From: Odoribacter laneus YIT 12061
GTDB lineage: Bacteria; Bacteroidota; Bacteroidia; Bacteroidales; Marinifilaceae
Direction: 5' to 3'
Length of the DNA stretch: 64,000 nucleotides
Assembly (NCBI RefSeq): GCF_000243215.1
Contig: NZ_JH594596.1
Span: forward strand, 2,252,292-2,316,291
In this document: piece by piece, positions 39,012 to 48,523 of the stretch
Numbering within the stretch: position 1 is the stretch's first letter
How the letters are laid out: every line of letters begins with the position of its first letter
Notes under the pieces: model-generated
Told to the model about the DNA's origin: nothing
Database searches by the model: none
Seen by the model: the letters and a program-made list of their open reading frames with translations, nothing else
Made by a program: the position numbers and the translations under genes

Positions 39012-41204
39012 TCAACGGATAAATAACAACTCCCGATACTTCGGTAAAGGCCACATCTCATCGTCTATATATAATTCCAACTTATCAATGTGATAACGAA
39101 TTTTATCAAACAGAGGTAAGACTGTATCGTGATAAGCCATGGCCTTTTCTTTTTCATTCCTTATTTTATTCGCCTTTTTCCGGGCATTGGATAATTGTTC
39201 TACGATATTTTGTATCTCCGAGATATGGGTAGACAATCTTTCGATCATTTCCATATCATAGCGGGCCAAAGCATGCAATTTTTCAGAAGAGAATAACATA
39301 CTCATACGGCCCACTTTTTCCAGCAATATATTCTGGTAACGGGAGGCTACCGGTATAATATGATTGATTGCCAAATCACCCAAAACCCGGCCTTCGATCT
39401 GCAATTTTTTCGTATAAGTCTCTACATATACTTCCTCCCGGGCCTCTAACTCCTTGGCCGTCATTACACCTTGGCTTTCAAACATTTTCACGACATCGGG
39501 TGCAATAAATTGCTGTAAAATTACCGGAATGGAAGTCTCACAATCTAATCCCCTCTCGTAGGCTTCCTTTTTCCACGCCTCGCTGTATCCGTTTCCGTCA
39601 AAACGAATCGGAGCAGATTTCCGGATATATTCTTTTATGACAGAATAAATGGCATTTTCTTTGGATTTTCCTTGCTGCATCAAATGGGCTACGTCTTTTT
39701 TAAACGTTGTCAATTGTTCTGCCACTGCTGTATTTAACACAATCATGGCTTTAGCGCAATTGGCGGAAGAACCGACAGCCCTGAACTCAAACCGATTCCC
39801 TGTAAAAGCAAAGGGAGAAGTCCTGTTCCGGTCGGTATTGTCAATCAATAATTCCGGAATATGGGTAATTCCATTCAAATGGAATCCGGCCTTGGCATCC
39901 ATCCGGATCACATCTTCCGTATCGCTTTTTTCAATGCGATCCAATACTTCGCTCACTTGACTACCCAAAAAAGAAGAAATAATGGCAGGAGGCGCTTCGT
40001 TTGCCCCCAGACGATGCGCATTTGTTGCCGTAGAAATACAAGCTTTCAACAATCCATTATATTTGTAAACGGCCATCAATACATTGACTAAAAAAGTGAC
40101 AAACTGCAAATTTTCCTGAGGGGCCTTTCCCGGAGACAACAAATTTATGCCGGTATCGGTTCCTAACGACCAATTACAATGTTTTCCGGAACCATTTATG
40201 CCCTTAAACGGCTTTTCATGCAAAAGCAAACGGAAACAATGCCGACGAGCTATTTTTTTCATCACAACCATCAGCAACTGGTTGTGATCATTGGCCAGAT
40301 TCGTCCTCTCAAAAATAGGAGCCAGTTCAAATTGATTAGGAGCTACTTCATTGTGACGGGTCTTGACCGGAATTCCCAGTTTCAGACATTCGCACTCCAG
40401 ATCTTTCATAAAAGCCATCACCCGTGTAGGGATAGTGCCGAAATAATGATCTTCCAGCTGTTGATTTTTAGCACTTTCATGTCCAATCAAAGTCCGCCCC
40501 GTCAACATCAAATCCGGGCGGGCTGCCCACAAACCTTCATCCACCAGAAAATATTCCTGTTCCCAGCCCAGATACGACATGACCTTTGAAACACCGGAAT
40601 CGAACAAACGACACACTCCGGTTGCAGCTTTATTGACCGCCTGTTCTGCCTTCAACAAGGGCACTTTATAATCCAAAGCCTCTCCGGTATAAGAAATAAA
40701 AACCGTCGGAATACACAAAGTCGTATCTACAATAAAGGCAGGCGAAGTGGCATCCCAAGCACTATATCCGCGGGCTTCAAAAGTATTTCGGATACCGCCA
40801 TTGGGGAAACTGGAAGCATCCGGCTCCTGCTGGATCAGCAATTTACCGGAAAATTCTTCTATCATTCCCCCTTTGCCATCCATTTCTACAAACGCATCGT
40901 GTTTCTCGGCCGTACCTCCCGTTAAAGGCTGAAACCAATGGGTATAATGCGTAACCCCTAATTTTAAGGCCCATTTTTTCATCCCTTGCGCTACGCTATC
41001 CGCAATTTCCCGACTCAAAGGTGTGCCTTTATCCACACTGTCTACTAACGTCCGAAAAGTTTCCTCAGGCAAATATTTTGCCATTTTTTCACGATTGAAC
41101 ACATGAATGCCAAAATACTCCGATGCAAGGGCCTCCGGTGACTTTACTTCCAAAGCTTTCCGTTTGATGGCCTCTTCCACCATTTTAAATCTCAAAGTAG
41201 TCAT
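39012..41204 (-). CDS. glnN: Glutamine synthetase type III
   Basis: The 730-residue enzyme is of the GSIII class, far longer than GSI. It has the class markers FQPLTGGTAEKHDAF, EVAPNQFELAPIFERTN, the ATP/Glu-site GINGSGKHCNWSL and the NRTSPFAFTGNRFEFRAVGSS block. It makes glutamine from glutamate and ammonia and supplies the purF product just downstream. Only 4 nt separate its start from the stop of a small phosphofructokinase-like remnant frame upstream. Confidence 0.97.
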   Translation of the reverse strand: MTTLRFKMVEEAIKRKALEVKSPEALASEYFGIHVFNREKMAKYLPEETFRTLVDSVDKGTPLSREIADSVAQGMKKWALKLGVTHYTHWFQPLTGGTAEKHDAFVEMDGKGGMIEEFSGKLLIQQEPDASSFPNGGIRNTFEARGYSAWDATSPAFIVDTTLCIPTVFISYTGEALDYKVPLLKAEQAVNKAATGVCRLFDSGVSKVMSYLGWEQEYFLVDEGLWAARPDLMLTGRTLIGHESAKNQQLEDHYFGTIPTRVMAFMKDLECECLKLGIPVKTRHNEVAPNQFELAPIFERTNLANDHNQLLMVVMKKIARRHCFRLLLHEKPFKGINGSGKHCNWSLGTDTGINLLSPGKAPQENLQFVTFLVNVLMAVYKYNGLLKACISTATNAHRLGANEAPPAIISSFLGSQVSEVLDRIEKSDTEDVIRMDAKAGFHLNGITHIPELLIDNTDRNRTSPFAFTGNRFEFRAVGSSANCAKAMIVLNTAVAEQLTTFKKDVAHLMQQGKSKENAIYSVIKEYIRKSAPIRFDGNGYSEAWKKEAYERGLDCETSIPVILQQFIAPDVVKMFESQGVMTAKELEAREEVYVETYTKKLQIEGRVLGDLAINHIIPVASRYQNILLEKVGRMSMLFSSEKLHALARYDMEMIERLSTHISEIQNIVEQLSNARKKANKIRNEKEKAMAYHDTVLPLFDKIRYHIDKLELYIDDEMWPLPKYRELLFIR

Positions 41205-41208
41205 AAGC

Positions 41209-41358
41209 TTATAAATGTAGTGTGTAAATGTATAGTAGTATATTTTTAGCTATTCCAAACTTCTGATAGCCGTCATAAATACCCGCCCGGATGTAGCATT
41301 TATCCCCCGGAACATCTCCTCCAAAAGCCAATACATCAATTTTTCTGATTTTTTCCAT
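41209..41358 (-). pseudogene. Remnant of a 6-phosphofructokinase N-terminus (49 codons)
   Basis: This short frame starts MEKIRKIDVLAFGGDVPG and continues CYIRAGIYDGYQKFGI. It follows the PFK N-terminus (KxIGVLTSGGDAPGMNAxIRA....IYxGxEVxGI), with the ATP-binding GGDxPG intact. The block after IRA is about four residues short and the protein ends 13 residues after the FGI. It is far too short to be an enzyme and is most simply a decayed or truncated pfkA copy. It ends 4 nt before glnN, so it may also act as a translated leader. The similarity was recognised by eye only. Confidence 0.5.
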
Positions 41359-41771
41359 AACCGATCTTTTCCATTTTGATAATGATAAAGCCGGAAAAAC
41401 TCAAAAGTTATCGATCCCCTCCCATTTCTTTCCTAATCCTTTTTTGTCCATTTCGACAACAAATATATATTTTTTCAAAATAATCTATCATTTTTATAGG
41501 GTATATTTTAAAAATAATATATATTTTCCATACATACCCCCATAATTTATATACATCTTTTCAAAAATAACAAATTTATCAAATCAAAAACCTTCAACTT
41601 AAATTTAGGGGGCCTACCGTTCATACACCGGAACATTATTATTTTGAACAATTGAACCGTTCTATTTCGAAAATTCTATTTACTTAAACACCTAAAAACA
41701 ATGCATAAAAAAATAAAATTATGGTATCTTTGAGGGGCATGTAGACACATCAAGACTGTAAAATAATTATA
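41359..41771. other. AT-rich intergenic region between glnN and map
   Basis: These 413 nt carry no gene that I can support. The stretch 41460-41600 is very AT-rich with A/T runs. A TTTAGGGGG followed by TACCGTTCATACACCGGAAC (41604-41634) resembles a sequence at 52266-52310. The map promoter box lies at 41725. Confidence 0.5.
41725..41732 (+). promoter_or_regulatory. Candidate -7 promoter box of map
   Basis: TATCTTTG matches TAnnTTTG 39 nt before the map ATG. No -33 TTTG is seen at the usual spacing. Confidence 0.42.
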
Positions 41772-42605
41772 ATGAACAAACGCTTAAATCCGGAACCCAC
41801 TCCTTTAGAAGAAAAGTTACGGTATCACAGAAGACTCGGACATATTGTTCCTCCCCGCAAGATTATTAAAACTCCAGAACAAATCGAAGGGATTCGCCGG
41901 AGCGCACTTATCAACACAGCCGTACTCGACCATGTAGCCGCCCATATTCACGAAGGAATGTCCACTGAAGAAATCGATACCTTAGTTTATGATTTCACTC
42001 TCTCTCACGGAGCGATCCCGGCCCCCCTTCATTACGAGGGTTTTCCCAAAAGTGTATGCACCTCCATTAACGACGAAGTATGCCACGGCATACCGGATAA
42101 GAATATTCGCCTACAGGATGGCGACATCATTAATGTAGACGTATCCACCATCTTAAACGGCTATTTTTCCGACGCCTCTCGTATGTTTATGATCGGCAAC
42201 GTCTCCCCAGCCTATCGGAAATTGGTAGACGTTACCCGCGAATGCCTGGAATTGGGAATAAAGGCCGCCCGTCCCTGGGGATTTCTGGGAGATATAGGCG
42301 AAGCCATACAAAAAAATGCAGAAAGCCACGGTTATTCTGTTGTCCGGGATTTCTGCGGACACGGGGTCGGACTCGCTTTCCACGAAAAACCAGAAGTAGA
42401 ACATGTCGGTAAAAAAGGAAGCGGTATGCTATTAGTACCCGGTATGATCTTCACCATAGAACCGATGATTAACCTGGGAGACTATGAAATTTTTATCGAT
42501 GAAGAAAACGACTGGACAGTCTATACAGCCGACGGCTCAGCTTCCGCTCAATGGGAAAATACAATTTTAATTACAGAAGAAGGGCCCGAAATTCTGACCT
42601 ACTGA
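41772..42605 (+). CDS. map: Methionine aminopeptidase, type I
   Basis: The 277-residue metalloprotease has all five metal ligands in place: Asp in NVDVSTILNGYFSDASR (two), His in GHGVGLAFHEKP, and Glu in FTIEPMI and QWENTI. The substrate-side VCTSINDEVCHGIP is also present. An N-terminal extension of about 25 residues precedes the usual IKTPEQIEGIRRS start. It removes initiator methionine co-translationally. It stands alone here, away from the ribosomal spc operon where a map gene often lies, so it may be a second copy. Confidence 0.94.
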   Translation: MNKRLNPEPTPLEEKLRYHRRLGHIVPPRKIIKTPEQIEGIRRSALINTAVLDHVAAHIHEGMSTEEIDTLVYDFTLSHGAIPAPLHYEGFPKSVCTSINDEVCHGIPDKNIRLQDGDIINVDVSTILNGYFSDASRMFMIGNVSPAYRKLVDVTRECLELGIKAARPWGFLGDIGEAIQKNAESHGYSVVRDFCGHGVGLAFHEKPEVEHVGKKGSGMLLVPGMIFTIEPMINLGDYEIFIDEENDWTVYTADGSASAQWENTILITEEGPEILTY

Positions 42606-42918
42606 ATGAGACCCACATTTGAAAACATTGCAATTACAAATACAGAAATGTATAAGGATAAAAATATCCGGGTTTAGAAAATAGAGAGGAGATCCGAATT
42701 CAATACCTGAACATAAAACATCCTTAGAAAACACTTCCTTCTGTAATTTACATAAAATACAAACTGGAAAGTTGACGTTTTTCTAGTCAATTTTTCAGTC
42801 TTTTCCGCTTAAAATCATTTGGCATATATTGGAATAGCTACTCTCGAGTTCGAGTTCCTAGTAAAACTCAAATGAATAAAATTTGAATGTTTAACTAAAG
42901 AAGGGGGAGGAATTAATT
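42606..42918. other. Intergenic region before the broken hsp20
   Basis: I see no gene in these 313 nt. A strong purine-rich ribosome binding site (GGGGGAGGAA, ending about 7 nt before the ATG at 42919) belongs to the hsp20 remnant. No convincing CIRCE-like repeat is visible. Confidence 0.5.
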
Positions 42919-43370
42919 ATGATGCCTGTTAAAAGATCTCAAAACTGGTTCCCGGGAATTTTCAATGATTTCTTCGGAAATGAATGGCTAGAAAAAGCAA
43001 ATACAAATGCTCCGGCCATTAATATTATCGAAAATGAAAATGAATATAAAGTAAAATTGGCCACTCCGGGCAGGACGAAAAATGATTTTACGATCAAAAT
43101 TGACGACGCAAATCAACTTCTGGTTTCTATGGAGAAAAAGAAGAACATAACGAAAATCACAAGCAAGGTAAATATCTCCGGAGAGAGTTTTCTTATATTC
43201 AATCTCAACAGACAATGATTTTACCGGACAATATCGATAAAGAGAAAATCGAAGCAAAGGTAGAACACGGGGCGTTGACCGTCAATCTTCCTAAAAAGAA
43301 AATGAACGAAATAAAGAAGATTGGAACTGCAATATATATTTTGATAAGAGGACAAGAAAGTAACAAATGA
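42919..43370 (+). pseudogene. Hsp20-family small heat shock protein, frameshifted
   Basis: The first 83 or so codons encode a standard Bacteroidota Hsp20 N-terminus (SQNWFPGIFNDFFGNEW, then an alpha-crystallin domain with KVKLATPGRTKNDF). After about 43168 the family sequence continues in another frame: KYLRREFSYIQSQQTMILPDN, KIEAKVEHGALTVNLPKK, ending at the TGA at 43368. The original frame stops at 43218 after 16 unrelated residues. The tail after MNEIKKIG also departs from the family, so a second indel is possible. The product would lack half its crystallin domain. A sequencing error is the alternative to a true pseudogene. Confidence 0.8.
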
Positions 43371-43417
43371 AAATAAAAGCATAACAGCTGCAAATATAAT
43401 AACTAATATACAGCATT

Positions 43418-44125
43418 TTACGTGGTTTCTTTTGCATACTTACCTTCTGCCTCTGTCAATAAATCATACCCAATATGTGATGCAATAATTTTTATATCAC
43501 AATCAGAAAGGAACGATTGTGAATTTGTAATCTGATCTATCCCTATAAATAATTCCTTGTCATCACCAAGACCACAAAGCCAAACAGCATTTAAACTTGT
43601 TACACCTACTTTACACCCATTTATGTCAAATTTGAAATTAGATTCAAAATCCCCGTATTGGTAACTTCCGTTTAAGTTCTCTGAATAATAAGTTTTCTCG
43701 AATTCTTTAAGCACTTTTGTTCGAGAACAAAGCATTTCCATTATTGATTTATCCGTAGAATTTTTCAAATCAATAATCTGTTGTTTCTCATTTAAAGAAT
43801 ACGTCTTGATAATGCCTGTTTTCTCTATGTTTTTTTTGCATCATTTTCTGTATCGTGATTGCCCGGAATAAACACGAATCCTTCTTTGGGAAGTTTTAGT
43901 TTTTCTATAATAGGAGTTATTACTACTTTTTCAAATTCCTTGAAAGCTGTATCAATATTTCCAAAGCTACACCCACCTTTATCAACTAAGTCTCCAGTAA
44001 AAATAACGAGATCTATATTCCCGTCTTTTTGTATTTCATCCATGCTTTGAATAAAATACGTTAACAGCGTTTTCATAGATGGCTCATCTTTTATTAGATG
44101 TAAATCTGAAAAATGTTAAATACAT
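43418..44125 (-). pseudogene. Calcineurin-like metallophosphoesterase, two frameshifts
   Basis: The minus strand holds a metallophosphoesterase in three frames. From ATG 44125 the sense reading is MYL, then one extra A near 44116 breaks into HFSDLHL (motif I). The middle frame gives FTGDLVDKGG and FIPGNHDTEND (motifs II and III). A run of eight A (43830-43837) then reads into a stop, whereas nine A would continue as NIEKTGIIKTYSLNEKQQ into the third frame ending at 43418. The C-terminal histidine region (ASHIGYDLL) is degenerate. Metal-dependent phosphoesterase heads of this kind occur in defence proteins; with the restriction operon next door it may be a decayed defence gene. Confidence 0.72.
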
Positions 44126-44169
44126 AAACTCATATTTCAACTATATTTTGTCAATTTAAAAATACCTGT

Positions 44170-47100
44170 TTATTTATGTTTCTTATAATTTTCCACCTGC
44201 TCCAGAACTTTCTGAAAAACCTCTTCATCCCATTGAGGAGGATAACCGTCTTTGTAAAGAAGATAGGTAAGCTGGCTGGCGAGTTTGCTTTTCAGGTTGT
44301 CGTTATTTAACCAATCGGCATAAACAGCGGTATCATCAATCAGTGTCTTGATTTTCTTTGCCAACTCAATACAACGATTATCCGCATACTCAAAACCGTG
44401 TTTATCTCGAACCTCAATAAGGACATCAAAGAAAGCTTTCTCCTCGAAAGTGATACCCAAAACCTTGAATTTCTCACTATCAGCTTTAAGCTCTTTCAGA
44501 ATGTTCATCAGTTTGTTCGACAGCCCATTGATTTTGTATGAAACAATGTCACATACATCATTCACTACGTTCTGTGTCACTTCATTGGTGAATGTCAGCT
44601 TGTCCCGTGTGTTATAGGCATCTATCGTATCTTCAAGCATTTTCTGGAAATGTTCAGCCTGAATCTTGTTTGTCCGGCTGTATGCTCTGATGGCTTTAGC
44701 GACAAGTTTACAAAGAATTTGGAACTTGGTGAACGGCATTTTTATTTCATCGACCTCTTTGGCAAATGAGTCGCTGAAAATATTTTCTTCAATACCTTCA
44801 TTCATTACTCGTTCCACACCACTTGCAAGAATCGCTTCCTGAACCATCTGTTCCACGTACCTGTTCATGCTTTCCGTGTCGTGCTCTGTGGCAGTCATTT
44901 TGTTCACGTATGAGCAGATACCCATAAAGCATTGGCTCCATGTTACCTCTTCTTCTGTCAGAATGCCGGCTGGGTTACAGATGTTATAAGCAGAGCGCAG
45001 CCGTTTAACATGTTCCTTGAAAAGTTTGAGAAAGGAAACCTCTCCTTTTCGTTCCACACTGTTGGCAAGGATATATTCAGCCGCTTCCTGAATGAACTGA
45101 AGTCGGGCAAGGTCATTGTTCCCGAAGAAACGGTCAAATACAAGTCCAGACAATCGTTCTTGCAAAAGTTGCAGTTCGTTCCGCAATACTTCACGTGCAA
45201 CCTCCAAGTCTTCCTGAGGACCGACTTCACCACCATATTTTTTCATGGCCTTTTTCATCTCTTCGCGAATACCTATGTAGTCGATGATAAAGCCACACTC
45301 TTTTGTGCCGAATTTACGGTTTACACGTGAAATAGTCTGAATGAGCGTATGTTTCGATAACGGTTTGTCGTTATAAAGCATCGTAAGGCAAGGCACATCG
45401 AACCCCGTAATCCACATATCCACATTGATGGAGATATGGAAATTCGATTTTTCCGATTTGAACTCCGTATCAAGAAATTTACGATATTCCTTGTCTCCAA
45501 GCAGATTGTAAAATTCTTTTTCATCGTCCTTATCTCTGGTCATAACCATATTGACAAATGCGATGTCGTTCAGTTTGTTCTTTTCGTCTGCTGTCAATAC
45601 AAGTTCGTTCAATGCTTTCTTTTTCTCGAACCAGTCGGGCTGCATCTTTCGCATGATTTTATACAACCTGAATGCTATTTTGCGGTCGGCGCAAGTAATC
45701 ATAGCCTTTTGCAAACGGTCAGTTGTCTCAGTCCGACGCTTATAATCTTCGATAATGTCTTTGGCAACACGATGCAGGACATCTTCATCACCGATAATCA
45801 TCTCCATACTTGACATGGCGGCTTTGCTCTTGGCAATATCCTCTGGTGTTGCCCCTTCGTCTGCACATAGGCGATAATACTCTTCTACTTTCTCTGCCTG
45901 TTCTTTATTGAGGAATACACGAGCTAATCGAGGATCATATTTGATTGGGACAGTGATGCCGTCATCCTCCGACTCCTTCATCGTATATTGATCTACAACC
46001 TTCCCAAATACATGTACGGTTTCGTCAATGGGTGTTCCCGTAAAGCCTACGTATGTAGCGTTCGGCAATGCATCCCGTAAATATTTGGCAAAGCCGTATG
46101 TGATTTTCGCCCCTATCTTGTCAGCTTCTCCTTCGGTTTGGATGGATAGTTTAGAACCTATATTGTTTTGGGAGCGATGGGCTTCATCACTTAGGCAAAT
46201 GACATTAGAGCGTTCTGTCAACAATCCTGTAGTCTCTGCGAATTTCTGAATCGTGGTAATATAGACCCCGCCAGTCTTACGCATACTCATTTCTTCGGCA
46301 AGTTCCTTTCTTGTTTCAAAGACTTTTACAGCTTCGTCTTCAATATATTGTTTCGAACGGCAGAATAGTTTCCCGGTCTGTGTCTCCAAATCCTCCCTGT
46401 CTACTATGATGAGAATAGTAGGGCTACCCAGTTGCTTTCTGCATCGCAAAGCCAATTGGCGGGCAAGGAACAGCATGGTATATGTTTTTCCACACCCTGT
46501 GGCTCCGAAATATGTACCGCCCTTACCATCACCTCCGACAGAACGCAAATGATTCAGGATATAGTCTCGCAGTTTGCGTGTAGCAAAGAACTGCGGATAA
46601 CGGCATACGATTTCAGTCGTGTCGTCTTCTTTTGTAGGATCGGGAAAATAGACATAGTCCCGTAATATCTCCAATATGCGTTCCGGAGAAAGTGCTCCGC
46701 GAATAAGTGTACGAAGTGTATCAAGTCCTTTTCCAGCTTTGTCCTCATTCTCAATCTTTTTCCATTCGTAGAAAAATTCAAATGGCGTGTATGTCGTGCC
46801 CAAAGCATTCTTTGCACCGTCGCTGATTACCGCCAATGCGCAATATTTCAGCAATGCCGGAATATCCCGCATATAGCGTGTGCAAATCTGCGTATGCGCA
46901 TCGCGTATAGTAGCGTTTTGTTTGGTCGGGTTTTTCAACTCGATAATACAGACGGGTATGCCGTTTATGAAAAGCAATATGTCGGGACGGCGATTTTCAC
47001 GTCCCTGTTCCATAACAAACTGATTGACACAACGGAAAACATTATGGTCGGGATACTTAAAGTCTATATATTCCAAACGAAACGGATTATCCCGACCATC

Positions 47101-47397
47101 GCTATATGCAAAATCATAACCGTCACGATAGAGCAAAAAAGCATTCCGGAGAGCGTAATAGTCATTCTGTCCACCTATATTGCGCAGGTTAGCAACGATA
47201 CCGTCTATCTCTGAGGTGGTCAAATTCTTGTCTTTGTATTGAACGGCGAGAAAATTCCTTAAATCCTCTTCGATGAGTGGATCGGTATATTTCCTGTGAA
47301 TGTCATCACCAAATGTATATTGCCAATGTGCCTCGCGGAGGAGCTCGATGGTTGCTTCCTCGAATTGACTTTCATAATATTTCCCTTTGTTTGCCAT
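44170..47397 (-). CDS. hsdR: Type I restriction enzyme, R subunit
   Basis: The 1075 residues start with an HSDR_N nuclease domain, where Asp139 in RPDILLF and the Glu153-L-K of CIIELKN form the PD-(D/E)XK site. A superfamily 2 motor follows: Walker A GATGCGKT (Lys304), LSDEAHRSQ as motif II, VGFTGTPI as motif III, and QTISRVNR as motif VI. The C-terminal 350 residues are the helical assembly domain. It cleaves DNA after ATP-driven translocation and is last in the operon, 12 nt after hsdS. No truncation is seen. Confidence 0.96.
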   Translation of the reverse strand: MANKGKYYESQFEEATIELLREAHWQYTFGDDIHRKYTDPLIEEDLRNFLAVQYKDKNLTTSEIDGIVANLRNIGGQNDYYALRNAFLLYRDGYDFAYSDGRDNPFRLEYIDFKYPDHNVFRCVNQFVMEQGRENRRPDILLFINGIPVCIIELKNPTKQNATIRDAHTQICTRYMRDIPALLKYCALAVISDGAKNALGTTYTPFEFFYEWKKIENEDKAGKGLDTLRTLIRGALSPERILEILRDYVYFPDPTKEDDTTEIVCRYPQFFATRKLRDYILNHLRSVGGDGKGGTYFGATGCGKTYTMLFLARQLALRCRKQLGSPTILIIVDREDLETQTGKLFCRSKQYIEDEAVKVFETRKELAEEMSMRKTGGVYITTIQKFAETTGLLTERSNVICLSDEAHRSQNNIGSKLSIQTEGEADKIGAKITYGFAKYLRDALPNATYVGFTGTPIDETVHVFGKVVDQYTMKESEDDGITVPIKYDPRLARVFLNKEQAEKVEEYYRLCADEGATPEDIAKSKAAMSSMEMIIGDEDVLHRVAKDIIEDYKRRTETTDRLQKAMITCADRKIAFRLYKIMRKMQPDWFEKKKALNELVLTADEKNKLNDIAFVNMVMTRDKDDEKEFYNLLGDKEYRKFLDTEFKSEKSNFHISINVDMWITGFDVPCLTMLYNDKPLSKHTLIQTISRVNRKFGTKECGFIIDYIGIREEMKKAMKKYGGEVGPQEDLEVAREVLRNELQLLQERLSGLVFDRFFGNNDLARLQFIQEAAEYILANSVERKGEVSFLKLFKEHVKRLRSAYNICNPAGILTEEEVTWSQCFMGICSYVNKMTATEHDTESMNRYVEQMVQEAILASGVERVMNEGIEENIFSDSFAKEVDEIKMPFTKFQILCKLVAKAIRAYSRTNKIQAEHFQKMLEDTIDAYNTRDKLTFTNEVTQNVVNDVCDIVSYKINGLSNKLMNILKELKADSEKFKVLGITFEEKAFFDVLIEVRDKHGFEYADNRCIELAKKIKTLIDDTAVYADWLNNDNLKSKLASQLTYLLYKDGYPPQWDEEVFQKVLEQVENYKKHK

Positions 47398-47409
47398 AGT
47401 CGCTGCTAT

Positions 47410-48522
47410 TTAAGAATGTATGACATGTTGAAGCAATGCCGGACACACTTCGCGTGAAAGTCTGTCAGCTTCTTTTGCTATTTGCTTTGCTTCGTTGGCA
47501 CATTTGTAGATATTGACGATAGCACGTTGAACGTCAATGGGAGGGAGAGGTATTTTTACACGACACATCTCATCAAATTCAAAAAATTCATGTGCACTTC
47601 CTTTGGACATATAACGAGCATATCTATCAAATTCAGGTCGTGACACCCACATCCATAAAAAATACGGCTCAATTATTTCCTCATTTGTGATTTTAAAGAC
47701 TCCATAAGCTGAAGAAACTGTACAATCTGCTCCTGTTCTATAAGCCAGGGATATTTTTTCTCCGTTTCTTGTTGTTGCTCTATTATATCCGAACTGTCCA
47801 GTTCTCACAATCTTATCTGATTTAGAATTTAATGCGACTTGTTTCGGAGCCTGAAAAACTTTTGTATTTGCGATACCTTGAGATAATTGAACTGATAAAT
47901 CGACATTTCGTTCATCACACTCTTTGATATACGGTCCAATTTCCTGTAAAGGATATTTATGCTTCAATTCCTGTATATAGCTTTGGCAGACTTGCATAAG
48001 AGGAGCAGCCTTAGCCTCGTTTTGTTCTTTGATCTCCCTAAATGCTTTCCATACATTCACCACTTTCTGTTGTTCGTCAGGAGATGGCAACGGAATAAGT
48101 AATTCGCTCAATTTATTTAGGTTGTATTCTGCTCTTTGACTACCAAAGTTGTCGTAATCTACATATCTGTAAAACTCATTTCGCCTAAGATAGAGAGTTA
48201 AAAACTCTGCAGATAATACTGATTGGTGTTCTTCCTTTATATAAAATACTTGATATAGGTGAGAGACAATACACATTCCTCCTGTTCTATAAGCCAGGGA
48301 ACCGATATTTAATCTTGATGGGTTATAAACAATATCACCATGTCTAACAACTTTATAAGGCTTCAGATTGATATTATCAGTAAGAGCTTTAGTCGGTTGG
48401 AACTCACCATCACTATTCACCCCTTCAATCAGATCAATACCATATTTAAGTGAAGAGTTGTTTTCACGTCTTGGAGAAATATAATCTCCCAATCTAACCC
48501 ATTTTATATGACTTATCCCCAT
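47410..48522 (-). CDS. hsdS: Type I restriction-modification specificity subunit
   Basis: The 370 residues comprise two target-recognition domains, each followed by a long helical spacer: TRD1 about 1-150 (ending LPSPDEQQKVVNVWKAFREI) and TRD2 about 190-325 (ending LPPIDVQRAIVNIY). Each recognises one half of a bipartite site. Both halves share the motif SLAYRTG-x-C-x-VS, encoded by an identical 22-bp DNA repeat. It lies 1 nt after the YhcG nuclease gene and 12 nt before hsdR. Confidence 0.94.
   Translation of the reverse strand: MGISHIKWVRLGDYISPRRENNSSLKYGIDLIEGVNSDGEFQPTKALTDNINLKPYKVVRHGDIVYNPSRLNIGSLAYRTGGMCIVSHLYQVFYIKEEHQSVLSAEFLTLYLRRNEFYRYVDYDNFGSQRAEYNLNKLSELLIPLPSPDEQQKVVNVWKAFREIKEQNEAKAAPLMQVCQSYIQELKHKYPLQEIGPYIKECDERNVDLSVQLSQGIANTKVFQAPKQVALNSKSDKIVRTGQFGYNRATTRNGEKISLAYRTGADCTVSSAYGVFKITNEEIIEPYFLWMWVSRPEFDRYARYMSKGSAHEFFEFDEMCRVKIPLPPIDVQRAIVNIYKCANEAKQIAKEADRLSREVCPALLQHVIHS
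47730..47751 (-). repeat. 22-bp direct repeat in hsdS, TRD2 copy
   Basis: Identical to 48279-48300 over 22 bases and encoding the SLAYRTG stretch in the same frame. The copies are 549 nt apart, within the two recognition halves. Confidence 0.85.
48279..48300 (-). repeat. 22-bp direct repeat in hsdS, TRD1 copy
   Basis: Partner of the copy at 47730-47751. It could allow homologous exchange between the two target-recognition halves, or simply reflect a common ancestral domain. Confidence 0.85.
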
Positions 48523-48523
48523 A

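Noticed and set aside
38920..39054. Longer start for PurF
   Set aside because: It would overlap the end of glnN by 43 nt and bury the CGIA nucleophile behind about 53 residues; the MSDPIKHECGIA start matches the known Bacteroidales form.
41221..41600. Riboswitch or attenuator in front of glnN
   Set aside because: No stable nested stems or terminator hairpin were seen; the region next to glnN is better explained by the phosphofructokinase-like remnant.
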